DNA from: Pyronema omphalodes
Taxonomy: Eukaryota > Ascomycota > Pezizomycetes > Pezizales > Pyronemataceae
DNA length: 64,000 nt
Direction of reading: 5' to 3'
Assembly (NCBI GenBank): GCA_024516155.1
Contig: JAJJXM010000086.1
Coordinates: 62,001-126,000, forward strand
Positions 48,840 through 62,294 of this stretch are shown one piece after another; the first letter of the stretch is position 1; the number at the start of each line of letters is the position of its first letter. Made by a program: the position numbers and the translations under genes. The notes beneath the pieces were generated by a model. The model made no database searches. It was not told the DNA's origin and saw only the letters and a list, made by a program, of their open reading frames with translations.

Positions 48840-51800
48840 GAGGCGGAGTAATTCAGCTAGTCGCAGATGTGGTTAGCGACTATGTTGCAATATATTTAGA
48901 ACTGGTGGGATAATGTGGTGGTGTGCAAGTTTGAAAAATTGTAAAAAGAAAAAAAATACCTGTGTTTAATTGTTTTTTACATATAATTATTTGGAATATT
49001 ATTCACTACCAACGAGTTATAAAGTTCTAAATGTTTCGATATTGCTTACTTAAGCGAGCTTGAGTAAACTGTGAGTGCTATGTAGCAACTGCTGTCGGCT
49101 GTCGAGTAAGGACCTTACCCCATTATCCATCACTCGTCTCCACCTCCACTTTCCACATTCTCGCCAAAACACACTCAAGATACACAATGACACTATCACA
49201 AAGTCCCACTTTCATCACTCTGTATGAAGACTTCCGCCGCTCAGATGACAACTAACGTGTAGGGGGATGCTCATAAGTGGCCATGGCATGATAGGCCTGT
49301 TCCTGAACCTCAGACCACCCGCGCGAAGCGGTCAAGCCCTTGGAAACCGCGGGTACCGCGTTCAATTGGACAATTATCATACGACTTTCGTTGAAACCGC
49401 GGTCGAATATTCAGAATCTGACTGAGGTGTGTTATAAAATATGGCATCATACGACGAGTGATTTTCGGGCCACCATCGGAAGAAACCGTGGCGGAACATG
49501 ACGAAATTCCAATCACAAATTACCGACTGTCGATCCTCGTCACCGCGTCACTGGCGCTACATCCGCTACTGGCGCAATGGTTCGGTATCATTAAGATATG
49601 TACAATTATAGTGGCTCCAACTGCCTCTCAACCCCCACGAACCTTTAACGGCATCTGGCCTCCCTAGAGATTTGCTAAATATACAGGAACAGATTTAGGG
49701 CACGGTTTTTTTTACACCGACGGAATCTCCCACTACCACTGGCCTACGATGCGGGTATTTTTTTTGTGTTTTTTGACGCGTACCACCCGATGGTTTCGGA
49801 ATGGACCTTGGAGAATATTACAGGAGGGTCCGAGTCTGAGTCCGAGTCGTTAGTCTACTCCGGTGGCCAGACGAGTGTCGGATGGGTTCCGAATCTACGT
49901 CACAGGAGTTACATATTTTCGTCGAAGCTTAAGCTGCACAAGCGTGCCGAGGAACATGCTAACTGACCGAGCCGAAGCTCTGGAATATCACAATCAAGCG
50001 CACAACCCTGAATATCAGATTCGAGTTCTTTGATGTGTGCCCTGATACATAGACCAATACCGGGGCAGCGGATACACGTGGTGGACAGGATCTAGGAAGT
50101 TCGCTCCTGAATTTCGACGTTCCCAAACTGCACGAAGCTTCGAATACCGATTCTTAGTGACTACCTTACGTACAACGTGGGCGCCAAATTATGGCACGAT
50201 ATGGGCAAAATATACACACCACTGGGTCGACGCCAGTGACTAGTGACGAACAAAAATCATGGATGAACAAGACCGATGTTATGATGACCCCGGACCTCAA
50301 CATGGTGGGAGAATGAGTGAGAGGTGGTGAAACCGTGAAATATTGTCACCAAATGGTGATAATATTGTGTTACTCGGAAATTGGAACGTTAATCCCCTGA
50401 AGGTCTGATAAAAGATTGGCCCAAGCTGATGAGCTGGGGATGGGGTGTCCGTCATGGTCCCGAGAACTTTCACGGGCTTTGACGGGCTTTGATGTGCTTT
50501 GATGGGCCCACGTACCAGCCTGTTGGGTCTCTTGAACGTTGGTGCAGTAGCACGTTTGAAACTGGAATTCGGGTCGCTGCACAGACAGCAGCCTCTCCCT
50601 TTACTACCTAACGTTAGATCCGTTAGTTCCAGTATTGCTACATTCTCCTTTGCAACACCGCACGCGGCACTCCGAAATCCAGGACTTCTGCTCGAGATGC
50701 CGCACGGTCTTTACGCGCCCTTCAAGCTGATTACAAAGCAGTCTGATCACACCTAGATTGTACGATCATATTTGGGATACCGAGGCTCACTTTGATCATC
50801 GGTAACGACATCTGGTGTACCATATATTCAGGTTCGAGCATTCAGCATTCCTGGAGACGTGGCGCTGTATGAGATGTTGTCGGTCAGTCGGCCAAGGCGA
50901 GCGCTACCCACAGATTGGATAGATGAAGAAAGCGACAGAATGAAACAAGCGATCTGAACTGCCGGAACCTGGTGGGCTTACAGTGCGATACATGTTGGTA
51001 ACTCCTGGCAGTTACAAGGCGCGTTGAAGGAATGTGGTCCGGGGAACACTGCACTTTGCTGCATTGTCATTATCTCTCCGCTTTTCTGAGTTTTCCGGGA
51101 TTTGCTAAAGTTTGCTACATATCTGAGAATACCTTGCTTACGGTCTCTGGCTGTAACTATTTGTGGTAGCATTCGTGGCACAGCTGTCGGTAGATCAAAG
51201 GCTCATGTCAAAACTACTTTGAACGAACCACATTTACAGATTAAATATATCAGTGAATTTTAGCTGAGCCAAAGTGTCGGAATTTCCGTGGCGGCTCCAC
51301 TTTTGTTTGGGCGTTGAGTCGTTGACCAGGTTATCCTCGACGCCCTGTTCTCCGAGCCAGCCGCCGTCGTCCTCGGCGCGGCCCGAAGAAAGAACCAGGA
51401 TTGGACGCTCCCAAGTCCCGACACCCTGTTCGTCGAACTGTTCTGGCGGTATCGTGCCACAACATTAAGGGTTGACCGTGCGGATCACCGATCACCACAA
51501 ATTGCTGTGGCATCTCCTTTCGGTTGGATTTTCTACGTCTCCTTTCAGTTGAGCTTCTTACACCTCTTTTCAATTGGAATTTCTGGCTTGCGGACTAACT
51601 ATCCCAAAAAGGTTACAGAACCTGAATCCGCCTCCAAAGCCCCGGGAACGAGACGAGTCCTTCAGCATCTATGGACCTTAGTGTCCTAGAATAGCCGTCT
51701 CGCTCCGTCGTCGCAGCTCAAGAAAGAGACCACTCAGGAGACAACGGCTGCTGTTCTTGTGGACCGGCCACTGTGTCTGCATTGCTCTTGGGTAATTCGT

Positions 51801-52643
51801 ACAACTCTAACCTGAAGCCCTTCATAAGCCAACCGCTGTGCAGAAAAAGGGTAATTCCACTAAACTTAATGAAGCCATGAAGCCACGAGGCCCCCACCTG
51901 GTAGAAGCAGCCCAATCACCACTACATAGAGAGCATGCGATATTGAGCAAAGCCTCACTCAGTTCGTCGGAATAACGGGAGAACATTGGTTACATACAGA
52001 ATAACGGAGTTGTTGCGTATAGATTGAAGGATTGTGATTACCGGGAGGACATACCATCTCCACAGTTTTCTCAGCATGCTGTCAACAAGTGAAAGTGATG
52101 CCACGGAACCGGCAGCCTGGTCGAGGAACGTTCAGGGCGATCACCTACGCAGCTGAAACCTTTCCGGTGATCTCGGTGCGGCACACCGGTGTGGGATGTA
52201 GGCATTTCTGCAACACGATGCACCCATCATCTCTGCACACAACAAAAGGGCCACACGGCCAATCATATTCCCGAGACGCCACTACTGCGCATCAATCCAT
52301 GTTTCCCCAAATGACCCCAACCCTTAGCGTGGCAGACAAGTTTGAGGGGGCTTTGGGAAATGCAACCCAGTAACCCAATTCCTCGGGTTGCGTTGACCCA
52401 GCCCTACTCGTATGTAGTGATTGCTCCTTATATATCCACAACACCATCCCCGTGTGGCCACACACTATCAACTTCGAACGCTCGTTTACAAATTTCACGC
52501 CTTACCACAACGCTTCCCGGAGGAAGCAAATAACAAACCCAACTGGATATTATACCTCCTGGAGGACCTTCTCCGGCAGGAGAATATCGATCAACACGGC
52601 CTTCTCTCTACGAGAAGGTTCCCATGGCGATTGTTCCTTTCCC
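48840..52643. other. Intergenic, no gene supported
   Basis: A promoter-like block (ctccacctccactttccac, 49139-49157) precedes a very short ORF at 49187 (22 codons) that I cannot support. 49270-52600 has a mixed composition, GC-richer in places (51270-51480, 52080-52250), with frames of 60-95 codons in many phases and no domain. It could hide a decayed gene or transposon, but nothing is recognisable. Confidence 0.45.
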
Positions 52644-53222
52644 ATGAGCGAACTACGAAACCCCACCGAAGCCACTGTGGACTACGACTTCTACTCTTGT
52701 GAGAATGCAGGTTCAAGAGACGGCAAATTCGAGGCGGGTCAATTGGAACAAATTGAAGTCGACGACAATGACCCCGGCGACGAATACACGATGCCGAATT
52801 TTCCCTCTCCAGCACGGCTTCGTCGCGAACGACACTCAGCAATGGCAAAAGTTTATCGAGTTCCTCGACAGAGACGTTCGCAAAGATCTTCACGCCTAAG
52901 AGACTGTGATGCGAAGATGGATTGGGAGCAGGAAAGTGGATCCCACAAGCGCACTCGGATTAAACGCAAGTCCAAGCGCGAGGCTAAGCGGGAGAAACAC
53001 AAAGAGAAGATGGCGGAATTGAAAGAGAATCAACACCGCGGCAGAGAGGAATACATCCGCAAACAGCTTCAACAACCAGATCTCTGGAAAGACGTTTCCG
53101 GCTTGCAACCTATATCTTCTTTATCTTACATTACTGGTCCTGAAATCTCTCAACAAAATTTCGATGCTACTTGTGCACCTGCTGCTGGAGGAGCTCAGAT
53201 GGACCGCGATGATCTTGATTGA
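52644..53222 (+). CDS. Hypothetical lysine/arginine-rich protein
   Basis: A single exon of 192 residues starts at the first ATG of the frame (cccATGAGC). The frame is open for another 64 codons upstream without an ATG, so an upstream exon is possible. The N-terminal third is acidic (DDNDPGDEYTMP). The middle is strongly basic and probably helical (HKRTRIKRKSKREAKREKHK), which could act as a nuclear localisation signal or coiled coil. The C-terminus is polar. No known domain is visible. It is the longest unexplained open frame in the right half, and its composition is biased in a protein-like way, but it could be a chance frame. Confidence 0.45.
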   Translation: MSELRNPTEATVDYDFYSCENAGSRDGKFEAGQLEQIEVDDNDPGDEYTMPNFPSPARLRRERHSAMAKVYRVPRQRRSQRSSRLRDCDAKMDWEQESGSHKRTRIKRKSKREAKREKHKEKMAELKENQHRGREEYIRKQLQQPDLWKDVSGLQPISSLSYITGPEISQQNFDATCAPAAGGAQMDRDDLD

Positions 53223-56200
53223 TTTTGTCCCTATATTCTGATCTTGATGGTACATGGTGCTCCGTTCACCAAGCACCTCAAGCTACACTGCCTTTTAAGC
53301 CTTTCATTATCACAATTTTCTAATTTTCTTACAATATTGCACTTGGATGTAGATTCCTATCCTTTTCCACTCACTGGTTTTCCTTATCATTTTTATCATT
53401 CGCTAGCTGATCCGAATTTTATTTTATTTTTTCACTTAAGGGTCGTTCGGGAATCTGTTACACGGTGTTGGGGCTTGCTTTGCTTGATTTGATTGATTTT
53501 CTGTGTCATTTGGTTTTTTTTTTTATGTCTTAGAGGGTGGGATACGGTTATGGGTCGGATTTTACGGACGGGAGTTAAGGAGTACGGTTTTAGTGAGGAA
53601 TTTAACTGCGAATACGCACACAACTTATCAATAACCCATTTTTCCTTCTGTGTCTTTGGCGATCAATTTGTCGACACCATAACCATAGACTTTTAACTAC
53701 CGTTGGACCTCTATTGTTGAAACAACTCAGCCTTCACTCAGGGAATCAAAGCTACTATGTATCCCCCCATCCTAGGACATCCGCTTTCGTATCGGCCTCG
53801 TTCCGGTCATTCACATCGCACCATATACCTACCATATACCCCTGTTTCCAATCGAACCAAAGGATTTCATAGTCTACATAGCAATGACCACCGCCACCAC
53901 CACCGCCCCCCTTCCCCTGGGCTATAGCGAAGCCAGCCAGCCCGACTTAACTGGAATCCATATATATGTGCACACAAATAATAAATACATACATAGATAG
54001 ATACATAGATATACATACATGCCTGTATCTTGCCTCGTACGGTAGTCAGGGTTCATAAACTAAGATAATCAGAGCTGCACTTTATCATGCGATATATACA
54101 GCGGGTGGATGGGACGAAGGGATGAAGGGTCTAGTCTACATAGGATAAACCTGAAGCCTGAAAGATCACCATGAAATAGTTACTCGTGCCTATACGCACA
54201 AATATATCGAAGACAGGATTTAACGAGAAAAGGCGATAATATTTGGGAAGAAAAGAAATCGACATGTAGGATGTGGGATGTGGAATGTGGAATGTGGAAT
54301 AAGGGGGTTATGACGCCACTTGAAAAGCGGAGTCTGGGGATGGGATAAGGGCAGGAAATCTGGGGAATTTCACTTACATGCATAGCTTTTAAGCCTTCGA
54401 ATCCTTGGTGGCCTTCGGTTCGCTTCGACTTTTTTTTGACATTCGACATGCAACAGGGAATTGGAAGCTTAGAATGCGTAGAGATCCTGGGAATGTTTTG
54501 AGTGAAGGGGAAATAGGGAAGGGTGCTGGGTTGATGTAGATATTCTTGTCTCGCAAATCATGATGCAGATATTATGCTTAAATTGTCATCAGATACGTGT
54601 TTATGAGGTTCGCAGGTACCCGTTGATTCTAGGTTTCTATGCTTCTTCAGGAAGCGAAGGATGAGAGGTTTTAATTGTTTCTTCCCCTCGGTCAAGATCG
54701 TCAGGATCTTGGATATAGGGTAAGTATATATATAGGAGACTCCAATCTCATCATTTTGCTTATGGTATATGGTGTTGGATTATGTTGATTCTAGGTGTTT
54801 ACATACATCAGTATTGTTAATTCTTCGCAGGACTTTCCAGGGCTTCACAGGACTTCGCAGGACTTCGCAAAGCTTCATGTCACCCCGCATCCTCTTGTCT
54901 TCGTGAGGCTTACGCAGCTTCGCTAGGCTACGTGCTGTCATCCATGGACACGACAAGATCTTTGGGTCGCCACATGGCGGTGTTGGGTACTGGATTCAGC
55001 CAGATTTCCTTTCAGAAAAAAAATGTGGTTATCTCCGTAAATATTCATAATACCACTTTGAAGGATATATTATGCTAGATGCCGAAATAATGTGTAACGA
55101 TTAACGCGCGGGGGGGGGGGGGGGTGGGTAAATAGGGCGAATCTTGGAGAAGAGATCTCCGCGGATGATTTGGACTATTGATGGCGGGCTGCCTGGTGTT
55201 TTCATGGGCTGAGCTCTCTCTTGCTCTCTCTACATATTAATGATCTACGTTTCGCTGCCTTTGAAAGAGTTGGTGTTCGGAGCGCTGGCTTTCTGACTGT
55301 CTTTGCGTGCAGACTCAGCTCGCCCGGGTGAAAGTTACCAAAGCCAGCGCACATACATATGTACCCCATACATTCCAGACCCGACCCTGTGATCCCAAAT
55401 CTCAGCTTTGTTTTACGCACAGGAATAATTTTACTTGTCGCTGTTAACGCGACTGGCTGGAATTTATTATCGAATCTCGATTTCATCGGTGGATAAATGT
55501 CTTTTTATCCGTTTCGCCCAGGCTAGGCCGGAGCCGCGGTAAACGGGATGATGATGATGAATCACAAACCTGGTCAATAAGAATATCGGGACTTAGCTTC
55601 TCAGTCGTATCGAAGATCGGTGTGTTAAATATCGCTTGGATTTGTACAGTGGTGGTATCTGTTTCAATTTGTTTCAATCCATTTGCCAGTTCGACTGAAG
55701 TGGCATGTTTGAAACGAGCTTTTGAGGGCACCCAGCGCCGGTCCCTAGGGTAGTCTAGCTGGTTTCTTTTATAGGCGATTGCATAGAAAGAATGATAAAC
55801 AAAGTCTAGATCATAAGTGATAGTGGCCTTTGCGCTTGATACGGAGGTTTCGGTTTTGGGCGTTTCTTCGCTTATTTCCCAGCCGCGAAATAGCGTTTCG
55901 TGTTTCCGAAAATCTATATGGGGATTTTGAGGCTTTAACTGGCTTCGTCTAGGACATATAGGTCTCCTTTCCTTGGGGACTTCGTCTGGCTTTGCCTCGG
56001 CCCCGGCTTCATTTACATTTCACTTGCGGCTGAGGGTATGAGACATGAAAGATACCTGTTTTGCACATTTGTTTTGTGTCTTTGCTATACAGCTGTTTTT
56101 AACTAGCTTGTGTTTCACTACCTAATGACATGTTCGGTCTGCAGTAACAGGTGCTAGGTAGAGTACTGTCACTTTTGTTCGGGTATGAGCGATAGGCAGT

Positions 56201-59200
56201 AATCACAAAGCTGTACTCTACATAATAACATGCGCACTTTAGGGATGCAGTTTCAAACTTGACGAAACTGGTTCATAACTGTAGAATTATGGTGGCGCCA
56301 GAGTTTCCTGGGATAAATGAAGTACCAACATAACGCCCGTCAGAAAAGAAGCAATGTTTTATGGTACAAATATACCGCAGTTCGCCGGGCGTTGGAAATC
56401 AGATAGATTGAGGTTAATTGTTTGGGTGATGGGAGGGTTAAGAAATGACAGAGGGAACCTACAAATGACCGGTCGAGGCATATTGGAATGTGTGAGATGC
56501 CTTGTGGTGCCCTGAGTGAACCCTCAGGTGATGCCAGATGGGATGAAAACTGTGATGGATGATTAATAAGTAACCCGGGTTCCCCGAAGAGGGAAACAAA
56601 GTAATACGAAAACCAAGACTAAGAGCCTAAGCGATGCCTTATGAAGATAGATACATACGAATGCAAGAAATTGTAATCACTTACAAAAGGATGAAATGTT
56701 TACTAAACAGGCGGGTTAGGGCGTTGTGTTTCTTGGTATCCTGCCGCGGGCCATTTTACATGAAATCCAAAACAAAAAGGCAACAACACAGGGCCCTACC
56801 TGGTGGTCCGCCTACAACAACTGTGGAGTTCAGTCTGCCATTTCAGGCTGCCGAATAATCATGGGGTGATAAGTAGTATGGTCTCGCGACGAAATGGGAA
56901 TATTTTCCGGTGAGCCGCAGATTTAGTATGCATGGTAAGTTCCGGATGCGGTTGGTATGACCCTGTAGGGCCCGAGCCGGTGAGATGCCTACGCTACGGC
57001 TGCGGACGTCATCAATAAAGGGTGGTAAAGAAAAGAATCTAGGGGCAGTTAAGACGTAGCTTTGTTGATAAGGAAAGAAGAAAAGTGGGGCCCTTGGCTT
57101 ATGCGACAAATATAGAATTCCAGTGAGCACTTATCTGAGGTCCAGAATTCTTCAAGCTCCGGGAACTACTGGTATCTATGGACACTCCGAGGACGCGATA
57201 TTTGAAGTGGTAGGGAGTATGTAAGAGATATCATCACCGTGCAGCTTTTATGATATCGGATGATAATTTTGAAGAAATATTGCCTGAACGCGGATATTCC
57301 GGAGGCTCATCGGAATAATCGCAAGATACGAAAAACTAGTTTTCTATGTGTCAATTCTGACGTCTTAGGGCTGGATAGAAAATTCCATCAGGTAAAATGA
57401 AGTAATGGATATCAGTAATCACTAAAGTAGTGGCTTCTTCTCCGAAGAGGTTCCGAATGTTCTCCGCGGATTCCCTGAAATATCGCGGGCTCCGGTGAAT
57501 CTGAGATTCCCGCTGATCCTGCTTGCACATCAATATCTAATGATGGTATCCTACAGTTTTCGCGAATTTCATAGCTGATTACAGGGATAATTATGGTTAA
57601 GCCCTGTGAGGTAAGCCGTTACGTACAAAAGCTCCGTTCACAAGCGATCTACCCCGCTACGAGTGGGGAGTGGGGCTTCAGTTGTCGGGTCGTGATAAAG
57701 GGTGCCGGAAAGCGTCTGGAAAGCTAGTTTCAATTCAACCATGGTGCAGGTGCAAGACCATTCAACTTCCGAAAAATACGACCCGAATTCCGAAATGCCT
57801 GTGCTTATGTAGTATGGTGACCACCATAGCTATTGGTGACGACAGACAGTGGGGGTCTTTTCAAAGTCCAAACGAACGCGTATGCCCTAGCCCTATGATT
57901 GAACCTCGTCCAAACCTAAATTTCACCACTCAGCAACATTGGACGATCCTGTCCATTACTCCACCTGCGAGCTAGCAGCTTTCCGGGATTCCCGATTCAT
58001 CAATTGCCGACAGCTTGCTTGCTTTCTGTCAAAAAAATACACTTGTCATGATTCAAATAACGCCACATTTCCATGTCTGATGAAGTATTTTTATTCTGGA
58101 ACAGCATATACAGTATTTCGCACTCTCGAGCTTTCATTGCTGCACGTTTCAGAGTGCGCAACGTGGAAATCATGTATGAAATCTAATAGGATCATACACC
58201 AAGTGCGGAAGAACGCCGCGGGAGTGCTAAGTGCTATCAGCTGCCGGAAAGAATTAGAGCCGGACACGTTCAGGTCTTGATTAATCATCACTCCATATAA
58301 GGCAACTTATGTTGCTATCTCTCGGCTTTCGTTATTACGGCACTTACTACGCGAAAGTATTCGGCATATTGGAAGAAAACGTTATATCTGCCGTAAAGTA
58401 TTTAATCAGACAACAGGCAAACAAATATCATGTTACCGTAGATGTATAATCAACATTTTATTGGGTTCTCTTGTTGGCATTATGTACTTTCTACAGGGAT
58501 AATGCGCGCTCGATCGCCAGGACTACATAACTCAACCGCTTCATGAGCCATGACTCGGATTCCTCTAATCTTGAGAGTTCACATACGGTTTTTTAGAAGA
58601 GTAGCTGGAGAAAAAGGAATCACTTGATTGAACAACATTATAGGGCGTTCAAGCGTACAAATATTGATGTCTGCTTTGGAAGTGAAGAGCAAAATCCAGA
58701 GCACTATTGGATTGGCGCAACTCATTTACCCTAGTCCTCGGCTAAAATATGTGGCCTAGATATACTAAACTTTTGTGCAACATCCTCGTCTAAGAGGATA
58801 TCGTCCGTGTAAGGTATAATGGCCGCAGTTCCGGCGGTTTGTGTATGGGAAATAAGGCTTTTTTGTATAAGAATCTCGTTAAAAGAAACGCGGGAAAATT
58901 GGTACATATGATTGCCCTATGCAAATGAGTTGTTGAAGATGCGCTGTTGACGTTGAGAAGGGTGTAGAGATTAAGGAGCGTACGCTCCATATCCTAAGAC
59001 ATCACTCGTGTCAAGCCTTCTTATATGTCAGGACATCGTCTGTATAAGAGTACACCTCTTCGGTCCCGGCTAATCTTTCTGTTATTATCAACAAATAGTT
59101 TACACTCTACAAAACGCTAGGCTACCGATGTAGATCCATTTTTAGAGCCGAACGCCAAGTAGCCATGCGGAGAACGAATTACCCCCTGCATATATAATGC

Positions 59201-59984
59201 AGGCAGCCATACAATATAGTGCATTTATGCACTATTAAGGTCAATATCGAATACCAAATAGCCGTTAGTAACTCAATCGGGAATAAACTGGGCAAAAGTG
59301 AACTTTGCTATTGTCAAAAGTAAAACGAGTAAGCTAGAGCGTTATAAGCAGAATGGCGGGGAATAGTGGGTACAGAAAACATGGACATTAAAGAGTTGGA
59401 GACGATTAATATCCTGGTAATCAAGAAACGAGGTTTTTTGGAGTGTAGGGTGCATATTTATGATGTCCGAACAACTCGGAGAGAATCTTGAAGCGAACTT
59501 CGCTTCTTCATACAATATAACTTGCGTCAAATTCAAAGATGTCAAATCTAAGACTATATATATCCAACCTGTACAATAGAGAAACATATTTGGCCAAGTT
59601 ATTAACTAAAAACAAACCTTTTATTCAGGGAGTGCATGCATGCACCATCATTTCGACCTCCATTGGTGTGCTTTCGTTTATTTAGCAGCTCTTACAACCA
59701 GTAGTCACTTCGCTACCCTCAGTCCATTGAACAGTTGCAACATCATATCCCATGCATCTTCACTATCCAGATTGACTAGGGATTTTACTATACATCAGTA
59801 GCTATAACTGCAACAGGGCTTACAAACGCTCCAGAATACGTCACTGAGGTCCCTCAAAGCGAAAGCTTCGTTGGTACCAGTACAGAAATCATTCAAAACA
59901 CGTAAAATTGCAGAAAAGACCAGCGACAAGCAAATCTCAAACAAAGGTCGTCGTGTATACTATACTTCACAGTACATAAGCGAA
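53223..59984. other. Long intergenic tract, no gene supported
   Basis: It has a (ccaccg)n run near 53890, an atacatagat microsatellite (about 53980-54020), tgtgg.atgtgg repeats (about 54265-54300), caggactt.gcagg repeats (about 54828-54875) and a 15-G run (55110-55124). One member of a dispersed repeat lies at 58815-59080. Frames at 55202-55731, 56634-56858 and 57670-58291 have no domains or signal peptides. At 59682-59757 (minus) a short frame ends in ...TEGSEVTTGCKSC, which resembles the tail of a secreted protein. I found no matching upstream exon, because in-frame stops intervene. Confidence 0.45.
58815..59080 (+). repeat. Dispersed repeat, direct copy of 46868-47095
   Basis: The blocks are in the same order and orientation as at 46868-47095, including ttgacgttgagaag, a block with acatcactcgtgtcaag, and ataagagtacacctcttcggt versus ataagtgtacgcccctttggt. 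The copies are strongly diverged. The nature is unknown; it is a likely transposon relic. Confidence 0.55.
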
Positions 59985-59989
59985 AGAAG

Positions 59990-60296
59990 ATGTTTATCCC
60001 GGCTCATGGAATCGACGCCTTTCAAATCCCACATCTGGAACCATGACATCACAGCTCCCTTATCCTCCGCCATCCAGCACCACAGCCACCAAAACCACCC
60101 ACATCGTCTCCTCTTCCACCGCCTTCCAGAACCACAATAAGCACCGAGAACCGCCCTCTCTCCGTCAGCGTAGCACTAGGCTACATTAGAGTTTTAACAC
60201 GCTCTTTCACAGCCGGGGTTTGTAGTTCAATTGGTTAGAACACGGTCACTTAGCATGCTTAGGGGCTGTATGTGGGTTCGAGTCCTATCAAACCCA
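59990..60296 (+). repeat. Inverted repeat arm 1 (carries a tRNA-like gene)
   Basis: This arm matches the reverse complement of 62779-63035. It starts at cccggctcatggaa.cga.gcc, continues through a block with ctggaacca.tgacatcacagct, a block with atcctccgcca.ccagcacc, a block with gcaccgagaaccgccctctctc, and ends at the 3' end of the tRNA-like gene. Arm 1 has about 50 bp that arm 2 lacks. Confidence 0.75.
60216..60296 (+). tRNA. tRNA-like gene, copy 1, anticodon unresolved
   Basis: The sequence is 81 nt. Acceptor GGGTTTG pairs with CAAACCC, and the discriminator is A. The D arm is GTTC-AATTGGTTA-GAAC. The T arm has stem GTGGG/CCTAT and loop TTCGAGT. An internal A box (TAGTTCAATTGG) and B box (GGTTCGAGTCC) are present, and a TTTT terminator follows at 60300. 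The anticodon stem CGGTC/GGCTG closes a 16-nt loop instead of 7. That could hold a 9-nt intron, but no placement gives U33 and a standard anticodon, so identity is open. Against copy 2 it differs at two positions, both keeping a G-U pair. It could be a functional odd tRNA, a pseudogene, or an organelle-derived gene. Confidence 0.65.
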
Positions 60297-61794
60297 TCCT
60301 TTTCGTATTCTTTCTCCCATAAGCAGTCTCATAAGGCATACCTACCTTCCCCATGATTGTCATAACCTTTTACATGTTATTTATGGCGCGTGAGAATCAG
60401 ATTGAAATTTTCTACGCCTTGCTATCGAAGTCAGGATATCTCTAGTTATCCATGTTAAAACACACACTCTTATGGACAAGGTTGGGTCGATGTGGACATG
60501 ATGTCAATCGAAAATGACAAATCGAGATATATGACGTAGTTGCAGATGGTATCACGTGATGGTGGTTATTGCTTGCTATCTAAGTTATTGTTTCAGTGGG
60601 GATTACCTTTCTCAACGCGAGTAAAAGGATTTGATTGTTACTTGCAACTCGACCGCCTGGGCTTTCGTCTACTACGGCTCACAGACATGGTAACGGTAAC
60701 CTTTGCGGAACGATTCTGTGACATTCTGTATCACTCAATTGTTTTCACGTTGAATTTGGCTCGGTTATGGGCATCGGAGAAGATGTCTCGGCAATTCCAG
60801 TTATTTTAATATCGTATACTACACGTTTCTAGGCTCACTCTAGACTATTTATCGACCGGGTGTAGTAAGTAATGCAAGCATTGCAACTTCGATGAACACA
60901 AAGGTAAATGTGCTACTTGTGATAGTGGTGATAGTTCTCGAGATGATTGGTAAGATTACAAACTGTTTCCATGATATTCGACTGAATTTCTTGTCTAGTT
61001 GTTTCTGTTGAGCTCTCGCGATGTCGGAAACCCTCACGAGGGAGGACGTTTTTAACTCTTTTTTTTTCAATGAAATATAACGAAGCTACCCTAAGTATTT
61101 GGCGGTCCAGATATCATAAAATACTATTACTCAACCAGTATGTTTAGACAAAGTCTCCCATTCAATACTCTACAAGTTATCAAACCCATGGGATGTCTCC
61201 CATCTAATGTGCGCAAGATGAAACAAACTACTATCTAACGTCCTCCTTAATGAGGCAACCCCCTCCTTTTAGGCTCGCATTTCTCAGCCCCCGCTTCTTT
61301 TTTCTATCAAACTTCCGCGTGTCACTACTTCGGAAACTCAATATCACTATGAAACCTACATAATACCGTTTTAAATTTCCTAGCATGTATGGTACGTTTC
61401 CTTTGAGTATTTTTGGAGGCTTACAAATGCGTTGCCTAGCTATTTCTTGGCCATGTGTGCCGTATGGTGGACATCTCGGGCATGACACCTTTGGTGTCCC
61501 CCATCCAGATATATAATATAGCAGTAATTCGTTCAGGAACGTTCGGCCCCAGCAGTGGTTTACAGTACCGTTACCCTTCGAGTATACTGCTGTTTCGGGT
61601 CCTCCGCCGGCATTTGGCATTCTCCATCTCCATCGGCCCTCTCTCCCCGCGATCTCCGCTGCCCTCCTGCCCAACCGCAAGTGCCTCTGCCTATCATCGG
61701 CTCCTCTTGAGTATATTGTTTTCGGGGTTGATATTCCCCAGAAAAGTCTGGGCTCTAATGGCACCATGTCCCATGCCGAAAACTGACCCCGCAT

Positions 61795-62100
61795 TTCAAG
61801 TGAATAAAAGCGAGTGATACACCGTGTCTTCAGGGCACGCTGGGAAGGCGACAGTGTATGTGAGTTGGAGGGGATGAAAACACAGGAAACTCGTATTCAA
61901 AGTATCAATGAAATCCATCTGCATCAAATTCTCAGGCAAATATTCCATCCTGATGGTGGCGTAGCTAGCGATTATTAACTACCGTCATGTGATGTTACCC
62001 CTGTTTATGCATTGTCATACATCATGAACTGTTTTACACCATTTGACGTCACATGCCAGCACCGACACATCGAACCTTTACGACAATTGTATGTGAGGTG
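61795..62100 (+). repeat. Diverged direct repeat, copy 1 of 2
   Basis: It shares with 62295-62620, about 500 bp downstream, the sequence gtgaataaa.gcgagtgataca, gtcttga.ggca, a block around catcatgtgatgtta versus catcacgtgatatct, and a block with tttgacgt.ac. Similarity is patchy, so the duplication is old. Confidence 0.55.
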
Positions 62101-62294
62101 TATGTCTTATGAGACTGCTTACAGAAAGAAAATACAAAAAGATGGGTTTGGTGGGAAGCTTTATAATGTTACACTTATTGCGGAAGCATTCATTCTATGC
62201 GAAGTTCTCGGTGAATAGTAATTTATGATTCATTTTTGGATTCATTTATTCTCTAATTCGTGGGTATACCAAATATAATTTTGAGCTCAATCAC

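Noticed and set aside
49187..49255. 22-codon ORF behind a promoter-like pyrimidine block
   Set aside because: Too short and with no paralogue in the window; only the upstream block is repeated elsewhere.
55202..55731. Two adjoining minus-strand frames of 94 and 82 codons
   Set aside because: No domain, no signal peptide and no splice signals linking them.
59682..59757. Minus-strand frame ending in ...TEGSEVTTGCKSC, like a secreted-protein tail
   Set aside because: Upstream frames carry stops and I could not join a signal-peptide exon with valid splice sites.
61231..61794. 187-codon minus-strand frame
   Set aside because: No domain, signal peptide or conserved motif; low-complexity Arg/Gly content and a location in repeat-rich sequence.
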